From positions 1-53,975 of the forward strand of contig CACXEH010000076.1 in the NCBI GenBank assembly GCA_902766625.1: a stretch of 53,975 nucleotides of DNA, given 5' to 3'. The notes below the pieces were generated by a model. That model ran no database searches and was not told where the DNA came from. It saw only the letters and a program-made list of their open reading frames with translations. Origin of the DNA: an uncultured Bacteroidales bacterium (GTDB taxonomy: Bacteria > Bacteroidota > Bacteroidia > Bacteroidales > Bacteroidaceae). Both the position numbers and the translations under genes were made by a program. This document shows, one piece after another, positions 1 to 10,184 of the stretch (the stretch's first letter is position 1; each line of letters opens with the position of its first letter).

Positions 1-381
1 ATGTCAGTGCCATCTGATGGCGGGATGTCGATACATGATGCGATGAAATTTGTGTCTTCTTTTGAAAGAGCAAATAAAAAAGAACAAGACATAGCTTATC
101 CCTATGTAGAAATAAAAATCAAGGAGGACTCTCTAACAGATCAGAAGATGGAGATGCTTGAAGAGGAAATATCGCAAAGACAGATAAGAGTGTGCAAACT
201 AAAAAACATTCTTACCCAAAAGCAGGGAAAAGTAGATTTGACATCTGAGGATATACAACAAATAATACCAGGGAAAATAGTGCGTGACGCATACCGTCAG
301 GCATACAATGAGGAAATGCCAGATAACATGACACAAATGCTGGCGGAAGTAAAAAGAACATGTGAAAAATGTGAGCAATAA
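1..381 (+). CDS. sbcD: Nuclease SbcCD subunit D, C-terminal part (5' end outside window)
   Basis: This is the last 126 codons of an open frame that is open at the window edge, so the ATG at base 1 is probably an internal methionine. SbcD is the Mre11-like Mn-dependent nuclease subunit that works with SbcC on hairpins and blocked DNA ends. The catalytic phosphoesterase motifs are not in the window. What remains resembles the SbcD capping and C-terminal region (YPYVEIKIKED followed by a charged helical stretch). The call rests mainly on context: the stop TAA is directly followed by the ATG of sbcC with no spacer, the usual sbcDC arrangement. It could not be assigned from this fragment alone. 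Confidence 0.72.
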   Translation: MSVPSDGGMSIHDAMKFVSSFERANKKEQDIAYPYVEIKIKEDSLTDQKMEMLEEEISQRQIRVCKLKNILTQKQGKVDLTSEDIQQIIPGKIVRDAYRQAYNEEMPDNMTQMLAEVKRTCEKCEQ

Positions 382-3300
382 ATGAGGATAGTAAAAATAG
401 AATTCAAAAATATTGCTCCTCTTGCCGGAGAACATGTGATACAGCTTCATCATGCAATATCACAAAGAGCCTTTTTGTATGCTGTTACAGGAAAAACAGA
501 AGCAGAGAGGTCCGCTGTTATTAATGCTTTATGTACTGCATTGTATGGAAAGACAAACGAATTAAAAGGTGGCGATATCTTATATCATAATACCAAAGAA
601 GCCTATAGCAAAGTCACGTTTGTTCTAAAAGATAAAGCCGAATATCAAGTCCTTTGGACAATACAGAGGCGAAGTAATACAGATGACATCAATTGGGTGT
701 TAAAACAGTTATCACCAAAACAAGTTCAATGGCAAGGTGAAAAAGAAGTGCAGCAAAGTATAGAATTGTTACTGAAGTTAAATCTCAAACAATTTTTATC
801 TTCGGTTATACTCTTCCCGCAAGTATGTTATGAGTTGTTGTCTGCAGCTTCTGATGAAAGGTCGCTATTGCTGGAGAAAATGACAGGTACAGATATCTAT
901 AGCAAGATGTCAAAAGCGATATTTCTAAAGAAAGTAGAAGCGGAAGAGAAATACGAAAAATTACTCAGTGAAATAAAAGGTATCAGCCAAAATAAACTGT
1001 CAGATGATGCTCTGAAGAAGATAAAAGAGACTCTGATACTTGAAAACAGCAAACAAGCCAGAGACAAACTTGCACTTGAACAAAATGAAAAGTATCTTGA
1101 GTGGTTACGTCAGTATGAAACGGTAAAGACCCAGCAGAGCGAGATACTTAAAATTCAACAAGAAGCACAGAGCGCGTACAATATATTGTATAATCAGAAA
1201 ACCCAATTAGACAGATATGACAGCGTGCAACCTTTTCATTCGCTTTACGAACGAATTGCAGAGAAGAAAAAAACAATAGAATCCTTACGTGCTGAGATTT
1301 CTGAATTGCAAGAAAAACAACATGAGTGCAAAGAAGTGTTATTGCAACTGGAGAAAGAGCACACAGAGGCTAATGCTAATTTAGAGGCATGCAACATTGA
1401 CTACACAAAGAACATACCGTCTATACGCCAAGGGCGTCATATAGAAGCAGAAGTAAATATTTATACAACACAGCTAAAACAATATAACACTCTTGTTAAA
1501 CAGCTCCAAGAAGACATTGAGGACCAACAGTTGCAACTTAAGAATAAACAGGAGGACCAAAATAAGAATCTTAAAAAGCAACAGCAGTTACAGTATGATT
1601 TGCAAGCTCTCGCTATCCATCGTCCAATGATAGAAAAGATACGTGACTCTTATGCCAACACTCAAGAGTGTAACCAAAAACTTAATGAACTGCAAAAAAA
1701 CAAACAACAGGACAAACAACAGAAGGAAATATTAGAGACTCAACAAAACGAGTTGTTGTCACATATAGCTTCTCTAAAAGGAGAGTTAAATATACATTCA
1801 CAAGCGATACAAGGGTTAAGCTCTATTAATCTTCAGCAGCGAATCATTCACTTTTCTGACTTGCAAAGAGATTCTCAAACGGCAAAGGACTTATGGATTA
1901 ACATTGCCAATAATTATGAGTATCAAGATCATTGTTCAAACGATATTAGAAGTCTCACTGCCGACCTAAAGAAAATAGATACGGAAATACCTCGAATAAA
2001 CTTGCTTCTCATAGAGAAACAAAAGAGATTTGAGATTGCACAAAAAGCCGCATTATTGAGCCAGCACAAAAACTTGTTAGATATTCGGAAACAATTACAA
2101 GAAGGCTCTCCGTGTCCTGTTTGCGGTGGCACACATCATCCATATAATGTTCAAGAGTTAGGAAACCTCATCAATAATTTAATCCAAGACCAGGAAGAAG
2201 CAAAAACAGAGTATGACGAAGTCCAAAAGCAATTAGATGAAATCTTACAGCAAAAGAGATGTAAGCAATTATTGTTGGACGAAAATCAGAAAAGGTTAAA
2301 AAAGATTAGGCTGCATGTGACAGAACAAATTGCCCATTGGCAACGCTATGTTTATTTGGACCCTTCTTTCAGTGATACTTCAATATCTGTGAGTAGGACA
2401 AACAGGACTATGCTGCTCACGCATATGTATGACAATGCGACACGAGAGTTGGATAATGAAAAGAAGTTGAATGCGGAATATAACCAACACCAGCAGGCTA
2501 TAAATGAGATAAATAAGAATATTCAATCAATTAATAACGAATTGACGGATGTTAATAAAAAAGTTACAGAATTGAATGTTCATAGCAGAGTAAATGACTC
2601 TATAACGCAAGAGTTGGAAAATAAAATAAAAACTAATGACAACAGAGTTGCGGCTATTCTTTCTCAGTTGGATCCTATCATAACGATTCCGCTGTGGAAA
2701 GAAAAATATAAAACCCAATATGATAGTTTTATACAAGAGATTTCCGAGATTGTCTTAAACTGGAGGAATATCTATTCTCAAATAGAAAAAAACAAACAGG
2801 AAACCATGCGTGCGCAAACAGACCTCTCTATAATAGAGGCTGGTTTGAGCTATAATCAGCAGCGTCTTTCAGATATTATGAGCATAGTCATGAGTTTGAC
2901 AAATAAGGTCAAAGCAGGACAAGCAAGTATCAAAAAACTTTTTAATGATCTTTCTGTTGATGAAGCGGATGACTTATTTACGAAGAAGTTGGCTGATGCT
3001 AAGGAGAAAGAAAAAATAGTATATGAAAGATATTCTGCGAAGAATAAAGAATATGAGGATATAATATCTCAGGCGGCAGCCATACAACGTTTACAACAAG
3101 ATGTGGAAAAAGAGTTGCATGACATCAGTACGGAATTAGATGTATGTATCTCACGTTTTAACCTTGAAAATCCTCCACTTCAATATTTTGAGTTGGAAAA
3201 GCTCTTTTCGGACACACGTGATTGGAATAAGCTTCGTCAGGATCTTAAACAAAAGAAGACGGCTTTGGATCAGGTTAATTACGAGATTGGGAATATAGAT

Positions 3301-3969
3301 AAACGTATATTAGAATTGGTACAATCTGAGGATAAACCTCAAGAAGAAGATTTGGGGAATGAAGTTACTTATCAAAGAGAAAAGAATCGGCTGACAGAAG
3401 CAATAACGAATAGAAATAAAACAATAGAAGATATTCTCTTTGTCCTAAACAAACATAATGACAGTGTTGATAAGCTGTCAACTTATGATGCAGAAAAAAA
3501 TAAATTGGAAGAGACACTCATCATGTGGGAAAAATTGAATTCTCTCATCGGCAGCGCAGATGGAACAAAATTCCGTCAAATAGCTCAAGTGCATGTATTG
3601 AAGTTGTTGATAAAGTCAGCCAATGCACAACTGCATCATTTAAATTCCAGATATTTGCTATGCGCAGACAGTTCCACTTTCGGAATAACGGCAATAGACA
3701 CATGGAGACTGGATGCAAAATGTCAGTTAAGCACACTTTCTCCTGACGAAAAAATACTTATTAGCTTAGGTTTGTCAATGGGTGTTGCAGCGATACAAAA
3801 GGGAGAGCCCTATTTAACAGATGCCTTTATTTGCTCCCATGATTTGGAAGAAAACAAGTTAGTAGTGGATGCACTGAATCATTACTGCCTGTCCCAAAAG
3901 AGTTGTATAGGCCTTCTTAATGTAACGGAGCATGCCCAACCATGCATGCATTCTGTCATAAAGATTTAG
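382..3969 (+). CDS. sbcC: SbcC-like SMC/Rad50 family protein with degenerate ATPase motifs
   Basis: This 1195-residue protein has the Rad50/SbcC layout: an N-terminal ATPase half, long Gln/Lys/Glu-rich coiled coils (about 180-560 and 590-1080), a central zinc hook CPVCGG with Cys578 and Cys581, and a C-terminal ATPase half. Family landmarks such as ALYGKT and DERSLLLEKMTGTDIYS are present. The nucleotide-binding motifs are not intact. Walker A reads GKTEAERS at 37-44, with Arg43 where the essential Lys belongs and Glu replacing two glycines. The ABC signature reads LSPDE at 1119-1123 instead of LSGGE. Walker B keeps Asp1147 but has Ala1148 in place of the catalytic Glu. The frame is open over its whole length, so the gene is not simply decaying by frameshift. 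It probably binds or bridges DNA ends but hydrolyses ATP poorly, if at all. It abuts sbcD. Confidence 0.85.
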   Translation: MRIVKIEFKNIAPLAGEHVIQLHHAISQRAFLYAVTGKTEAERSAVINALCTALYGKTNELKGGDILYHNTKEAYSKVTFVLKDKAEYQVLWTIQRRSNTDDINWVLKQLSPKQVQWQGEKEVQQSIELLLKLNLKQFLSSVILFPQVCYELLSAASDERSLLLEKMTGTDIYSKMSKAIFLKKVEAEEKYEKLLSEIKGISQNKLSDDALKKIKETLILENSKQARDKLALEQNEKYLEWLRQYETVKTQQSEILKIQQEAQSAYNILYNQKTQLDRYDSVQPFHSLYERIAEKKKTIESLRAEISELQEKQHECKEVLLQLEKEHTEANANLEACNIDYTKNIPSIRQGRHIEAEVNIYTTQLKQYNTLVKQLQEDIEDQQLQLKNKQEDQNKNLKKQQQLQYDLQALAIHRPMIEKIRDSYANTQECNQKLNELQKNKQQDKQQKEILETQQNELLSHIASLKGELNIHSQAIQGLSSINLQQRIIHFSDLQRDSQTAKDLWINIANNYEYQDHCSNDIRSLTADLKKIDTEIPRINLLLIEKQKRFEIAQKAALLSQHKNLLDIRKQLQEGSPCPVCGGTHHPYNVQELGNLINNLIQDQEEAKTEYDEVQKQLDEILQQKRCKQLLLDENQKRLKKIRLHVTEQIAHWQRYVYLDPSFSDTSISVSRTNRTMLLTHMYDNATRELDNEKKLNAEYNQHQQAINEINKNIQSINNELTDVNKKVTELNVHSRVNDSITQELENKIKTNDNRVAAILSQLDPIITIPLWKEKYKTQYDSFIQEISEIVLNWRNIYSQIEKNKQETMRAQTDLSIIEAGLSYNQQRLSDIMSIVMSLTNKVKAGQASIKKLFNDLSVDEADDLFTKKLADAKEKEKIVYERYSAKNKEYEDIISQAAAIQRLQQDVEKELHDISTELDVCISRFNLENPPLQYFELEKLFSDTRDWNKLRQDLKQKKTALDQVNYEIGNIDKRILELVQSEDKPQEEDLGNEVTYQREKNRLTEAITNRNKTIEDILFVLNKHNDSVDKLSTYDAEKNKLEETLIMWEKLNSLIGSADGTKFRQIAQVHVLKLLIKSANAQLHHLNSRYLLCADSSTFGITAIDTWRLDAKCQLSTLSPDEKILISLGLSMGVAAIQKGEPYLTDAFICSHDLEENKLVVDALNHYCLSQKSCIGLLNVTEHAQPCMHSVIKI

Positions 3970-3992
3970 TTATTAAAGTCAGTAGAAGTTGG

Positions 3993-6209
3993 TCAGACTT
4001 TTTCAACTAACTCAAAATCCAGTTGCCTTCGCTCTAAATTGGCGGCGACAACTCTAATCATGACATTGTCTCCTATGGAGTATACGTGATGATGCCGACG
4101 GCCACGCAAACAGTAATTACGCTCGTCAAATTCGTAATAGTCATCCATGAGACTGTGTATTGGCACCATTCCTTCACAGAAGTTGTCATTGACTTCAACA
4201 TAAAATCCGAATTCCGTAATACCTGAAATCTTGCCCTGGAATGTTTCTCCAAGATGGTCGCCCATAAACTCAACTTGTTTGTATTTGATACTGGCGCGTT
4301 CGGCGGTTGCAGCTAATAGTTCCATTTGGCTGCAATATTCGCACTGTTCTTCTAATTGATGCTGATTGACAGCACGGCCATTGTTATCATAGCGGTCAAG
4401 CAGACGATGAACTAAATCGTCAGGGTAACGCCTGATAGGAGAGGTGAAATGAGTATAATAGCGAAACATCAATCCATAATGCCCGATGTTTTGAGTGCTA
4501 TAACGCGCTTTCTGCATAGAGCGCAAGGCAACGTCTTCCACAACGTCGTGTTCTTTTTTGTCACGCACATCATTAAGGAGTTTATTGAAACTTTTGGTCA
4601 CTTCTTCTTTTGAGCCCGTAGTACGTAAGCTATAGCCGAATTTAGATACAAATGCCCTAAGTTTCTCCAGCTTTTCAAGGTCGGGAACATCATGGATACG
4701 GTAAACAAACGGCTTTACTTTCTGACCTTTTGGTTGGTTGCCTATTTTTTGTGCAACATAACGGTTGGCAAGCAACATAAACTCTTCAATCAGTTTGTTT
4801 GCATCTTTCGCAACTTTTATATAAGTACCAGTTGGATGTCCTTTTTCGTCCAACTTGAAGCGAACTTCAGGTCTGTCAAAAGATATGGCACCTGTTGCAA
4901 AACGTTTTTGCCGGAGGCATTTGGCCAGACGGTTGAGGACTATCAACTCTTCCGCAAAATCACCATAGGGTTTATCTGAATTCTTTACAGGTTGCGGGTG
5001 GTCTCCTGGGAGGTGTAGATCTTCTTCCGATGCTTCGCCGTTTTGTTCCAAAATGGTTTGCACCTCTTCATAGGTGAACCGGCGGTCGCTATGGGTTACA
5101 GTACGCCCCTCATACCAACTTTTTACATTAGCTTTGTCATCCATTTCAAAGACAACACTAAATGTAAGTTTGTCTTCATTTGGACGCAGTGAGCATAAGT
5201 AGTTACATAGCCGTTCAGGCAGCATGGGAATCGTACGGTCGACAAGATAGACACTTGTGCTGCGTTTTCTCGCTTCTCTGTCAATAACACTTCCTTCTTT
5301 GACATAATGTGTTACGTCAGCGATGTGGACGCCTATTTCCCAATGACCATTCTTTAGCTTCTGAATAGATAAAGCGTCGTCAAAGTCTTTGGCATCATAG
5401 GGGTCAATTGTAAATGTCGTGACATGACGCAGATCCTTGCGTTTTGCTATTTCATCAGGAGTGATGTCTTCCGGAATTTTTGCAGCCTCTCGTTCTGCAG
5501 CTTTAGGATAGCTATACGGCAATCCATATTCTGCTAATATGGCATGCATCTCTGTGTCGTTCTCACCAGATTTGCCCAGAATATCAACAACTTCTCCTTC
5601 TGGATTTTTCGTATCTTCAGGCCAATCCACAATTCTTACAACAGCTTTTTCTCCATTTTTTCCACCTTTAAGTTTTCTTTTAGGGATATAGATATCAGAA
5701 GTCAAAGTTCTGTCGTTCGTAAGTAGAAAAGCAAAATCACGCATAACCTTTAAGGTGCCAACAAATGTTTTTGAAGCGCGCTCGATGATTTCAATGATTT
5801 CAGCTTCTTTTGTATGGTTACGCCTGCGGGCTAAAAGTGTTGCTTTGACACGGTCACCATCCAAAGCATGATGTGAATTTCGTTCAGAAACCATGATGGC
5901 TTTGTCTTCGCCGTCAGGTAAGAAAGAGTTGCGGCCGTTGCTTTTGCGAACAAAAATACCCGTCATAACTTGATTGCGAGTCGTAAGACAGTATCCGTGT
6001 TTTTTATTGAATGTGATATAATCATCAGCGACAAGATCATCCAACACATCTGTGCATAATAATTTAAGAGGGTGTGTCTTAAGTTTCAACACCTTAAATA
6101 AATCCTTTAATCCAAATTCCTTGTTTGGATTTTCCTGAAATAGGTTCATGAGAAGCTGGACAAGTTGTCGCTTGTTTTTCCAAGTGGGGTCTTTACGTAT
6201 GCTGTCCAT
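3993..6209 (-). CDS. rnr: Ribonuclease R (3'-5' exoribonuclease, RNB family)
   Basis: This 738-residue protein degrades structured RNA processively from the 3' end. In order it has an N-terminal winged-helix-like region (about 10-75), cold-shock/OB domains (about 80-220), the RNB catalytic domain and a C-terminal S1 domain (about 645-735). The metal-binding acidic cluster is visible as TIDPYDAKDFDD at 267-278, and the RNB signature as HFTSPIRRYPDDLVHR. It is a little shorter than E. coli RNase R and lacks a long basic tail. It is the last gene of the run metG-rbfA-lolC-like-rnr, each 11 bp apart, and it ends 23 bp from the convergent end of sbcC. Confidence 0.96.
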   Translation of the reverse strand: MDSIRKDPTWKNKRQLVQLLMNLFQENPNKEFGLKDLFKVLKLKTHPLKLLCTDVLDDLVADDYITFNKKHGYCLTTRNQVMTGIFVRKSNGRNSFLPDGEDKAIMVSERNSHHALDGDRVKATLLARRRNHTKEAEIIEIIERASKTFVGTLKVMRDFAFLLTNDRTLTSDIYIPKRKLKGGKNGEKAVVRIVDWPEDTKNPEGEVVDILGKSGENDTEMHAILAEYGLPYSYPKAAEREAAKIPEDITPDEIAKRKDLRHVTTFTIDPYDAKDFDDALSIQKLKNGHWEIGVHIADVTHYVKEGSVIDREARKRSTSVYLVDRTIPMLPERLCNYLCSLRPNEDKLTFSVVFEMDDKANVKSWYEGRTVTHSDRRFTYEEVQTILEQNGEASEEDLHLPGDHPQPVKNSDKPYGDFAEELIVLNRLAKCLRQKRFATGAISFDRPEVRFKLDEKGHPTGTYIKVAKDANKLIEEFMLLANRYVAQKIGNQPKGQKVKPFVYRIHDVPDLEKLEKLRAFVSKFGYSLRTTGSKEEVTKSFNKLLNDVRDKKEHDVVEDVALRSMQKARYSTQNIGHYGLMFRYYTHFTSPIRRYPDDLVHRLLDRYDNNGRAVNQHQLEEQCEYCSQMELLAATAERASIKYKQVEFMGDHLGETFQGKISGITEFGFYVEVNDNFCEGMVPIHSLMDDYYEFDERNYCLRGRRHHHVYSIGDNVMIRVVAANLERRQLDFELVEKV

Positions 6210-6220
6210 AATGTTAGGGT

Positions 6221-7462
6221 TTAATATGCATTTTTATGTATAAATCGTTTGCTAAGGTATTTTACAGGATACCATGAAGCGATAAAAGAGACGACAATTA
6301 CTGTAATAAAAATTATGATAATATCTCTTGCGTAGACGCTGATGGGATATGCGTCTACGATAAAAGTTCCAGATTGGTCTCCTAAACGTATCAGGCCGAA
6401 TGTTGTTTGGAGATAGCAAAGAAGCAATCCTATTCCAAGTCCGATAATCGCACCAATGATAGAGATGAGCCTGCCTTCTGAAATAAATATTTTACATATG
6501 GTTTCTTCAGTTGCGCCTAAATCATATAGTGTTTGGATATCACGTTTTTTGTCAATGATAAGCATGGACAGTGAGGCAATGATGTTGAAGCATGCGATAA
6601 AAAGGATAAATGTTAAAAAGATGTATGCCATGAGTTTTTCAATGGTCATGATATGAAAAACATCGGCTTGTTGCTCATAGCGGTCTAATATTTTAAAGTT
6701 GCTTCCTGCAAGTTCCTGCAGGGCTTTTTGGGCAGTATTGATGTCTGCATTTGGTTTGAGGCGGATAGCCAAAGCAGATAACTCTTTGGGTTTTTCAAAT
6801 GTTTTTTGCGCAAATGCCAACGGACACAGCACATATTCAGAGTCATATTGCTTTTGATTGACATTAAAGACGCTGCCTGACGAATTAAGCTCATCAAAGT
6901 TAAAACTTTGGGTAGGGTCCATCATATTGACTTGCTCTCCCGGACGCGGCACATAGATTTCCAGAGGGTCAATAAAGTCGGTTGTCATATTGAGCAATAG
7001 TGCAACCCTGATACCTGGAATGGCATAATTCAGAAAATCTGCATGAAGGATAAATATGCCTGTACCATAGAGAATATGCTCTATTTCGGTGCAGTTGCCA
7101 TAGTTGTCATCCACGCCACGAAGCATAATCATGGCCTGTCTTCCGTTGTAACGGGCTAATGCGTGATTTTCAAGTATGCCACTGGTGACATCTACGTCTG
7201 TATGTGCATTTATCTTCTTAATGACGGGAGAGTCTTCGGGAAATGTTGCTCCCTGTGTGGGCACAAGTTCCAGCTGGGGGTCAAACGCTGTGAATAAAGA
7301 TGACACCAAGTCATGGAAACCATTAAAGACGGACAAGACACAGACCAATGCAGTTGTTGCCAAAGCTATACCAATGACAGATATCATTGATATGACATTA
7401 ATTGCGCTATGGCTCTTTTTAGAAAAAAGATAGCGGCGGGCGACAAAGATTGGAAAGTTCAC
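6221..7462 (-). CDS. FtsX/LolC-LolE-like ABC transporter permease
   Basis: This 413-residue inner-membrane protein has the MacB/FtsX permease topology: one N-terminal helix (about 20-45), a large periplasmic domain (about 50-265), then three helices (about 270-300, 320-350 and 370-400). The start MNFPIFVARRYLFSKKSHSA resembles LolC/LolE proteins, which extract lipoproteins from the inner membrane with the ATPase LolD. No ATPase gene is next to it, so the partner must be encoded elsewhere, and a different FtsX-type export role cannot be excluded. It is flanked by rbfA upstream and rnr downstream, each 11 bp away, so it is probably co-transcribed with them. Confidence 0.82.
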   Translation of the reverse strand: MNFPIFVARRYLFSKKSHSAINVISMISVIGIALATTALVCVLSVFNGFHDLVSSLFTAFDPQLELVPTQGATFPEDSPVIKKINAHTDVDVTSGILENHALARYNGRQAMIMLRGVDDNYGNCTEIEHILYGTGIFILHADFLNYAIPGIRVALLLNMTTDFIDPLEIYVPRPGEQVNMMDPTQSFNFDELNSSGSVFNVNQKQYDSEYVLCPLAFAQKTFEKPKELSALAIRLKPNADINTAQKALQELAGSNFKILDRYEQQADVFHIMTIEKLMAYIFLTFILFIACFNIIASLSMLIIDKKRDIQTLYDLGATEETICKIFISEGRLISIIGAIIGLGIGLLLCYLQTTFGLIRLGDQSGTFIVDAYPISVYARDIIIIFITVIVVSFIASWYPVKYLSKRFIHKNAY

Positions 7463-7473
7463 AATAAAAAAGT

Positions 7474-7809
7474 TTATTTCTTCAATAGTTCATCAATATG
7501 TTCCATGTAGTCCAATGTGTCATCCTTGAAGATTCTCAGTTCAGGGATAATGCGTAATTGATAGCGCAGATGTTGTCCTAAAGCGTAGCGGATACTTTTG
7601 ATGTTTTTTGTCAGATTGGCTACTATCTCATCTCCTTTCTCAGAAGGGAACACACTGATATATACGGTGCAATAGCTAAGGTCGGGTGATATTCTGCATT
7701 CACTGACAGAAAGCATTATTCCGTGTGTCTTGCGTGTTTCTTCCAGAAAGATGTTGCTAAGCTCTTTTTGGATAAGTCGCTCTATTTTGCTTTGACGGTT
7801 TTTTTCCAT
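7474..7809 (-). CDS. rbfA: Ribosome-binding factor A
   Basis: This 111-residue protein is the small KH-fold factor that binds the 30S subunit during late 16S rRNA maturation and cold adaptation. The family pattern is visible: the start KIERLIQKELSNIF, the middle SYCTVYISVFP, and the end ELRIFKDDTLDYMEHID. The length fits the usual 110-130 residues. It lies 11 bp after metG and 11 bp before the permease gene in a compact operon, so it is likely transcribed from the metG promoter. Confidence 0.93.
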   Translation of the reverse strand: MEKNRQSKIERLIQKELSNIFLEETRKTHGIMLSVSECRISPDLSYCTVYISVFPSEKGDEIVANLTKNIKSIRYALGQHLRYQLRIIPELRIFKDDTLDYMEHIDELLKK

Positions 7810-7820
7810 AACACAGTTTA

Positions 7821-9887
7821 TTATTGGACTTGACTTCCAGGCTTTACGTCTTTAGAGGTTGTTGTAACCGACAGGCTTTGGTCATAGTTGACAGCTGAAA
7901 GAATCATGCCCTGGCTTTCCTCACCCATCATCTTGCGTGCAGCGAAATTAGCGACAAACAATACTTGCTTGCCTACAAGGACGGAAGGGTCTTCATAGTA
8001 AGCGGCTATACCGCTAAGGATAGTGCGTCCTTCTGCAGTTCCGTCGTCAATATGGAATTTCAGCAGTTTCTTTGATTTTTTAACTTTCTCACAAGCAGTC
8101 ACAAGTCCGACCCTGATATCGAGCTTCTCAAAAAGTGTGTAATCTACATTTTCCTTAACTGGTTGAGGCTTATATTGTTTTGCTTCATTTGCCTTCTTGA
8201 TTTCTTCCAATTTACGGAGTTGAGCGTCGATGACACTGTCATCAATCTTTTCAAACAGTAATTCGGGTTCAGCCAGTTGGTGTCCTGTCTGGAGTATGTC
8301 CATGGAACCCAGTTGTTCCCATTCAAAAGAGTCAAGATTCAGCAGTTCACGCAGTTTTTTGCTGCTAAACGGCAAGAACGGCTCAAATGCGATGGCAAGG
8401 TTTGCCGTCAACTGCAGACAAATATTGAGGATGGTTTTAACACGCTCAGGAGAAGTCTTCCATACTTTCCATGGCTCACATTCTGTGATATAACGGTTGC
8501 CAATGCGTGCCAGATTCATCGCTTCTTTTTGTGCCTCGCGGAATTTGAATTGGTCTAACAGAGACTCAACGGCTTTTTTCACGTCTTTGAATTCTGTTAT
8601 CGTCTGCTTGTCAGTATCAAGCAATTCTCCAACAGCGGGTACCTTTCCGTCAAAGTATTTTTTTGTGAGCTGAAGGGCTCTGTTGACGAAATTGCCATAT
8701 ATGGCAACCAGTTCGGAGTTATTGCGTTCTTGAAAATCTTTCCAGGTAAAGTTGTTGTCTTTTGTTTCAGGGGCATTTGCCGTCAAGACATAGCGCAAAA
8801 CATCCTGCTTTCCTGGCAGGTCAACCATATATTCGTGCAGCCATACTGCCCAGTTGCGTGAGGTTGAGATTTTGTCATTCTCCAGGTTTAGAAATTCGTT
8901 TGACGGTACGTTGTCAGGCATGATATATCCGCCGTGTGCTTTCATCATGACAGGGAAAATGAGACAATGGAAAACGATGTTGTCTTTGCCGATGAAATGT
9001 ATCAGGCGTGTGTCGTTGTCTTGCCACCACTTTTGCCAGCTTCCCCATTTTTCCGGATGCTTCTCACAGAGTTCTTTTGTGTTGGAGATATATCCTATAG
9101 GAGCGTCAAACCAGACATAAAGGACCTTTCCCTCGGCTCCTTCAACAGGGACGGGTATTCCCCAGTCAAGATCACGGGTCATGGCGCGAGGTTGCAGATC
9201 CATATCCAGCCATGACTTGCACTGTCCATATACATTGCTGCGCCATTCCTGATGACCGTCAAGAATCCAATGTTTCAGCCAGTTTTGATATTTGCCCAAT
9301 GGGAGATACCAGTTTTTGGTCGGTTTTTTGACCAGTCCGTGTCCCGGGTTATTCTTGTTGGTCGGATTTATCAGTTCTTCAGGCGACAAAGAAGTTCCGC
9401 AGTGTTCACACTGATCGCCATATGCGCCCTCAAAACCGCAGCGAGGGCAGGTGCCGACAATGTTGCGGTCGGTCAGAAATTCACCTGTGACCTCGTCGCA
9501 AAACTGCTCCTCGGTGAATTCCTGCAATTCTCCCTTGTCATAGAGTGTCCTGAAAAAGTCACTTGCGAATTTATGGTGAATGGCACTTGTTGTGCGGCTA
9601 TAGATATCAAAAGATATACCGAAGTCCTCAAACGATTTCTTGATGAGTGTATGGTAGCGGTCTACCACCTCCTGGACAGAGATGCCTTCTTCCCTTGCAC
9701 GGATGGTGACAGGCACACCGTGTTCGTCGCTTCCGCAAACAAACATAACGTCTTGTTTCTTTAAGCGAAGGTATCTCACATAGATATCTGCTGGTATATA
9801 TACACCGGCCAAATGGCCTATATGGACGCCACCGTTTGCATAAGGCAGCGCAGCTGTAACAGTTGTTCTCTTGAATTTTTTGTCCAT
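7821..9887 (-). CDS. metG: Methionyl-tRNA synthetase with C-terminal tRNA-binding domain
   Basis: This 688-residue enzyme charges tRNA-Met with methionine. The class I signature HIGH is at 22-25. A zinc-binding knuckle has Cys147, Cys150, Cys160 and Cys163. The KMSKS loop appears as KISTS in [14 protein letters not shown]. After the anticodon-binding helical domain, residues about 580-688 form an EMAPII/Trbp111-type tRNA-binding domain ([13 protein letters not shown]), which also dimerises the enzyme in E. coli. It is the first gene of the metG-rbfA-permease-rnr run and has a TAACTTTG box about 45 bp upstream. Confidence 0.97.
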   Translation of the reverse strand: MDKKFKRTTVTAALPYANGGVHIGHLAGVYIPADIYVRYLRLKKQDVMFVCGSDEHGVPVTIRAREEGISVQEVVDRYHTLIKKSFEDFGISFDIYSRTTSAIHHKFASDFFRTLYDKGELQEFTEEQFCDEVTGEFLTDRNIVGTCPRCGFEGAYGDQCEHCGTSLSPEELINPTNKNNPGHGLVKKPTKNWYLPLGKYQNWLKHWILDGHQEWRSNVYGQCKSWLDMDLQPRAMTRDLDWGIPVPVEGAEGKVLYVWFDAPIGYISNTKELCEKHPEKWGSWQKWWQDNDTRLIHFIGKDNIVFHCLIFPVMMKAHGGYIMPDNVPSNEFLNLENDKISTSRNWAVWLHEYMVDLPGKQDVLRYVLTANAPETKDNNFTWKDFQERNNSELVAIYGNFVNRALQLTKKYFDGKVPAVGELLDTDKQTITEFKDVKKAVESLLDQFKFREAQKEAMNLARIGNRYITECEPWKVWKTSPERVKTILNICLQLTANLAIAFEPFLPFSSKKLRELLNLDSFEWEQLGSMDILQTGHQLAEPELLFEKIDDSVIDAQLRKLEEIKKANEAKQYKPQPVKENVDYTLFEKLDIRVGLVTACEKVKKSKKLLKFHIDDGTAEGRTILSGIAAYYEDPSVLVGKQVLFVANFAARKMMGEESQGMILSAVNYDQSLSVTTTSKDVKPGSQVQ

Positions 9888-9932
9888 TTATCCTGATTTA
9901 GACTTCAAAATTACTGCTTTTCACGCATCTCT

Positions 9933-9940
9933 CAAAGTTA
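9933..9940 (-). promoter_or_regulatory. -7 box TAACTTTG for the metG operon
   Basis: The minus strand reads TAACTTTG, an exact match to the Bacteroidota -7 consensus TAnnTTTG, 46 bp before the metG start. I see no convincing -33 TTTG partner at the usual spacing. Confidence 0.6.
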
Positions 9941-10184
9941 TTTTGTGCTTTTTTGTGGTTAAATCCTTCTGTAAAGCAGAGTTATTTGAAAAAAAGAGTT
10001 TATACTTTTTGTGAGTCCGGCTGAAAGAGAAGAATCAACAGTGTCATAGGATAAACGGACACGTATAAAAATCCTTGTTGTCGCCCAGAAATAAAAATTA
10101 CCCCAGGGATGAACAGAACACATCTTATGATGCATGGGTATCTGCCATATCCTGATTGGATATTGGAGGAATAGTGTGTCACGT

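Noticed and set aside
9252..9764. A 170-codon frame antisense to metG
   Set aside because: It lies wholly inside the well-supported metG frame and shows no domain.
7821..9887. The KISTS loop of MetRS as a defective KMSKS motif
   Set aside because: KISTS- or KFSTS-type loops are common in bacterial MetRS of this type, so it is not unusual.
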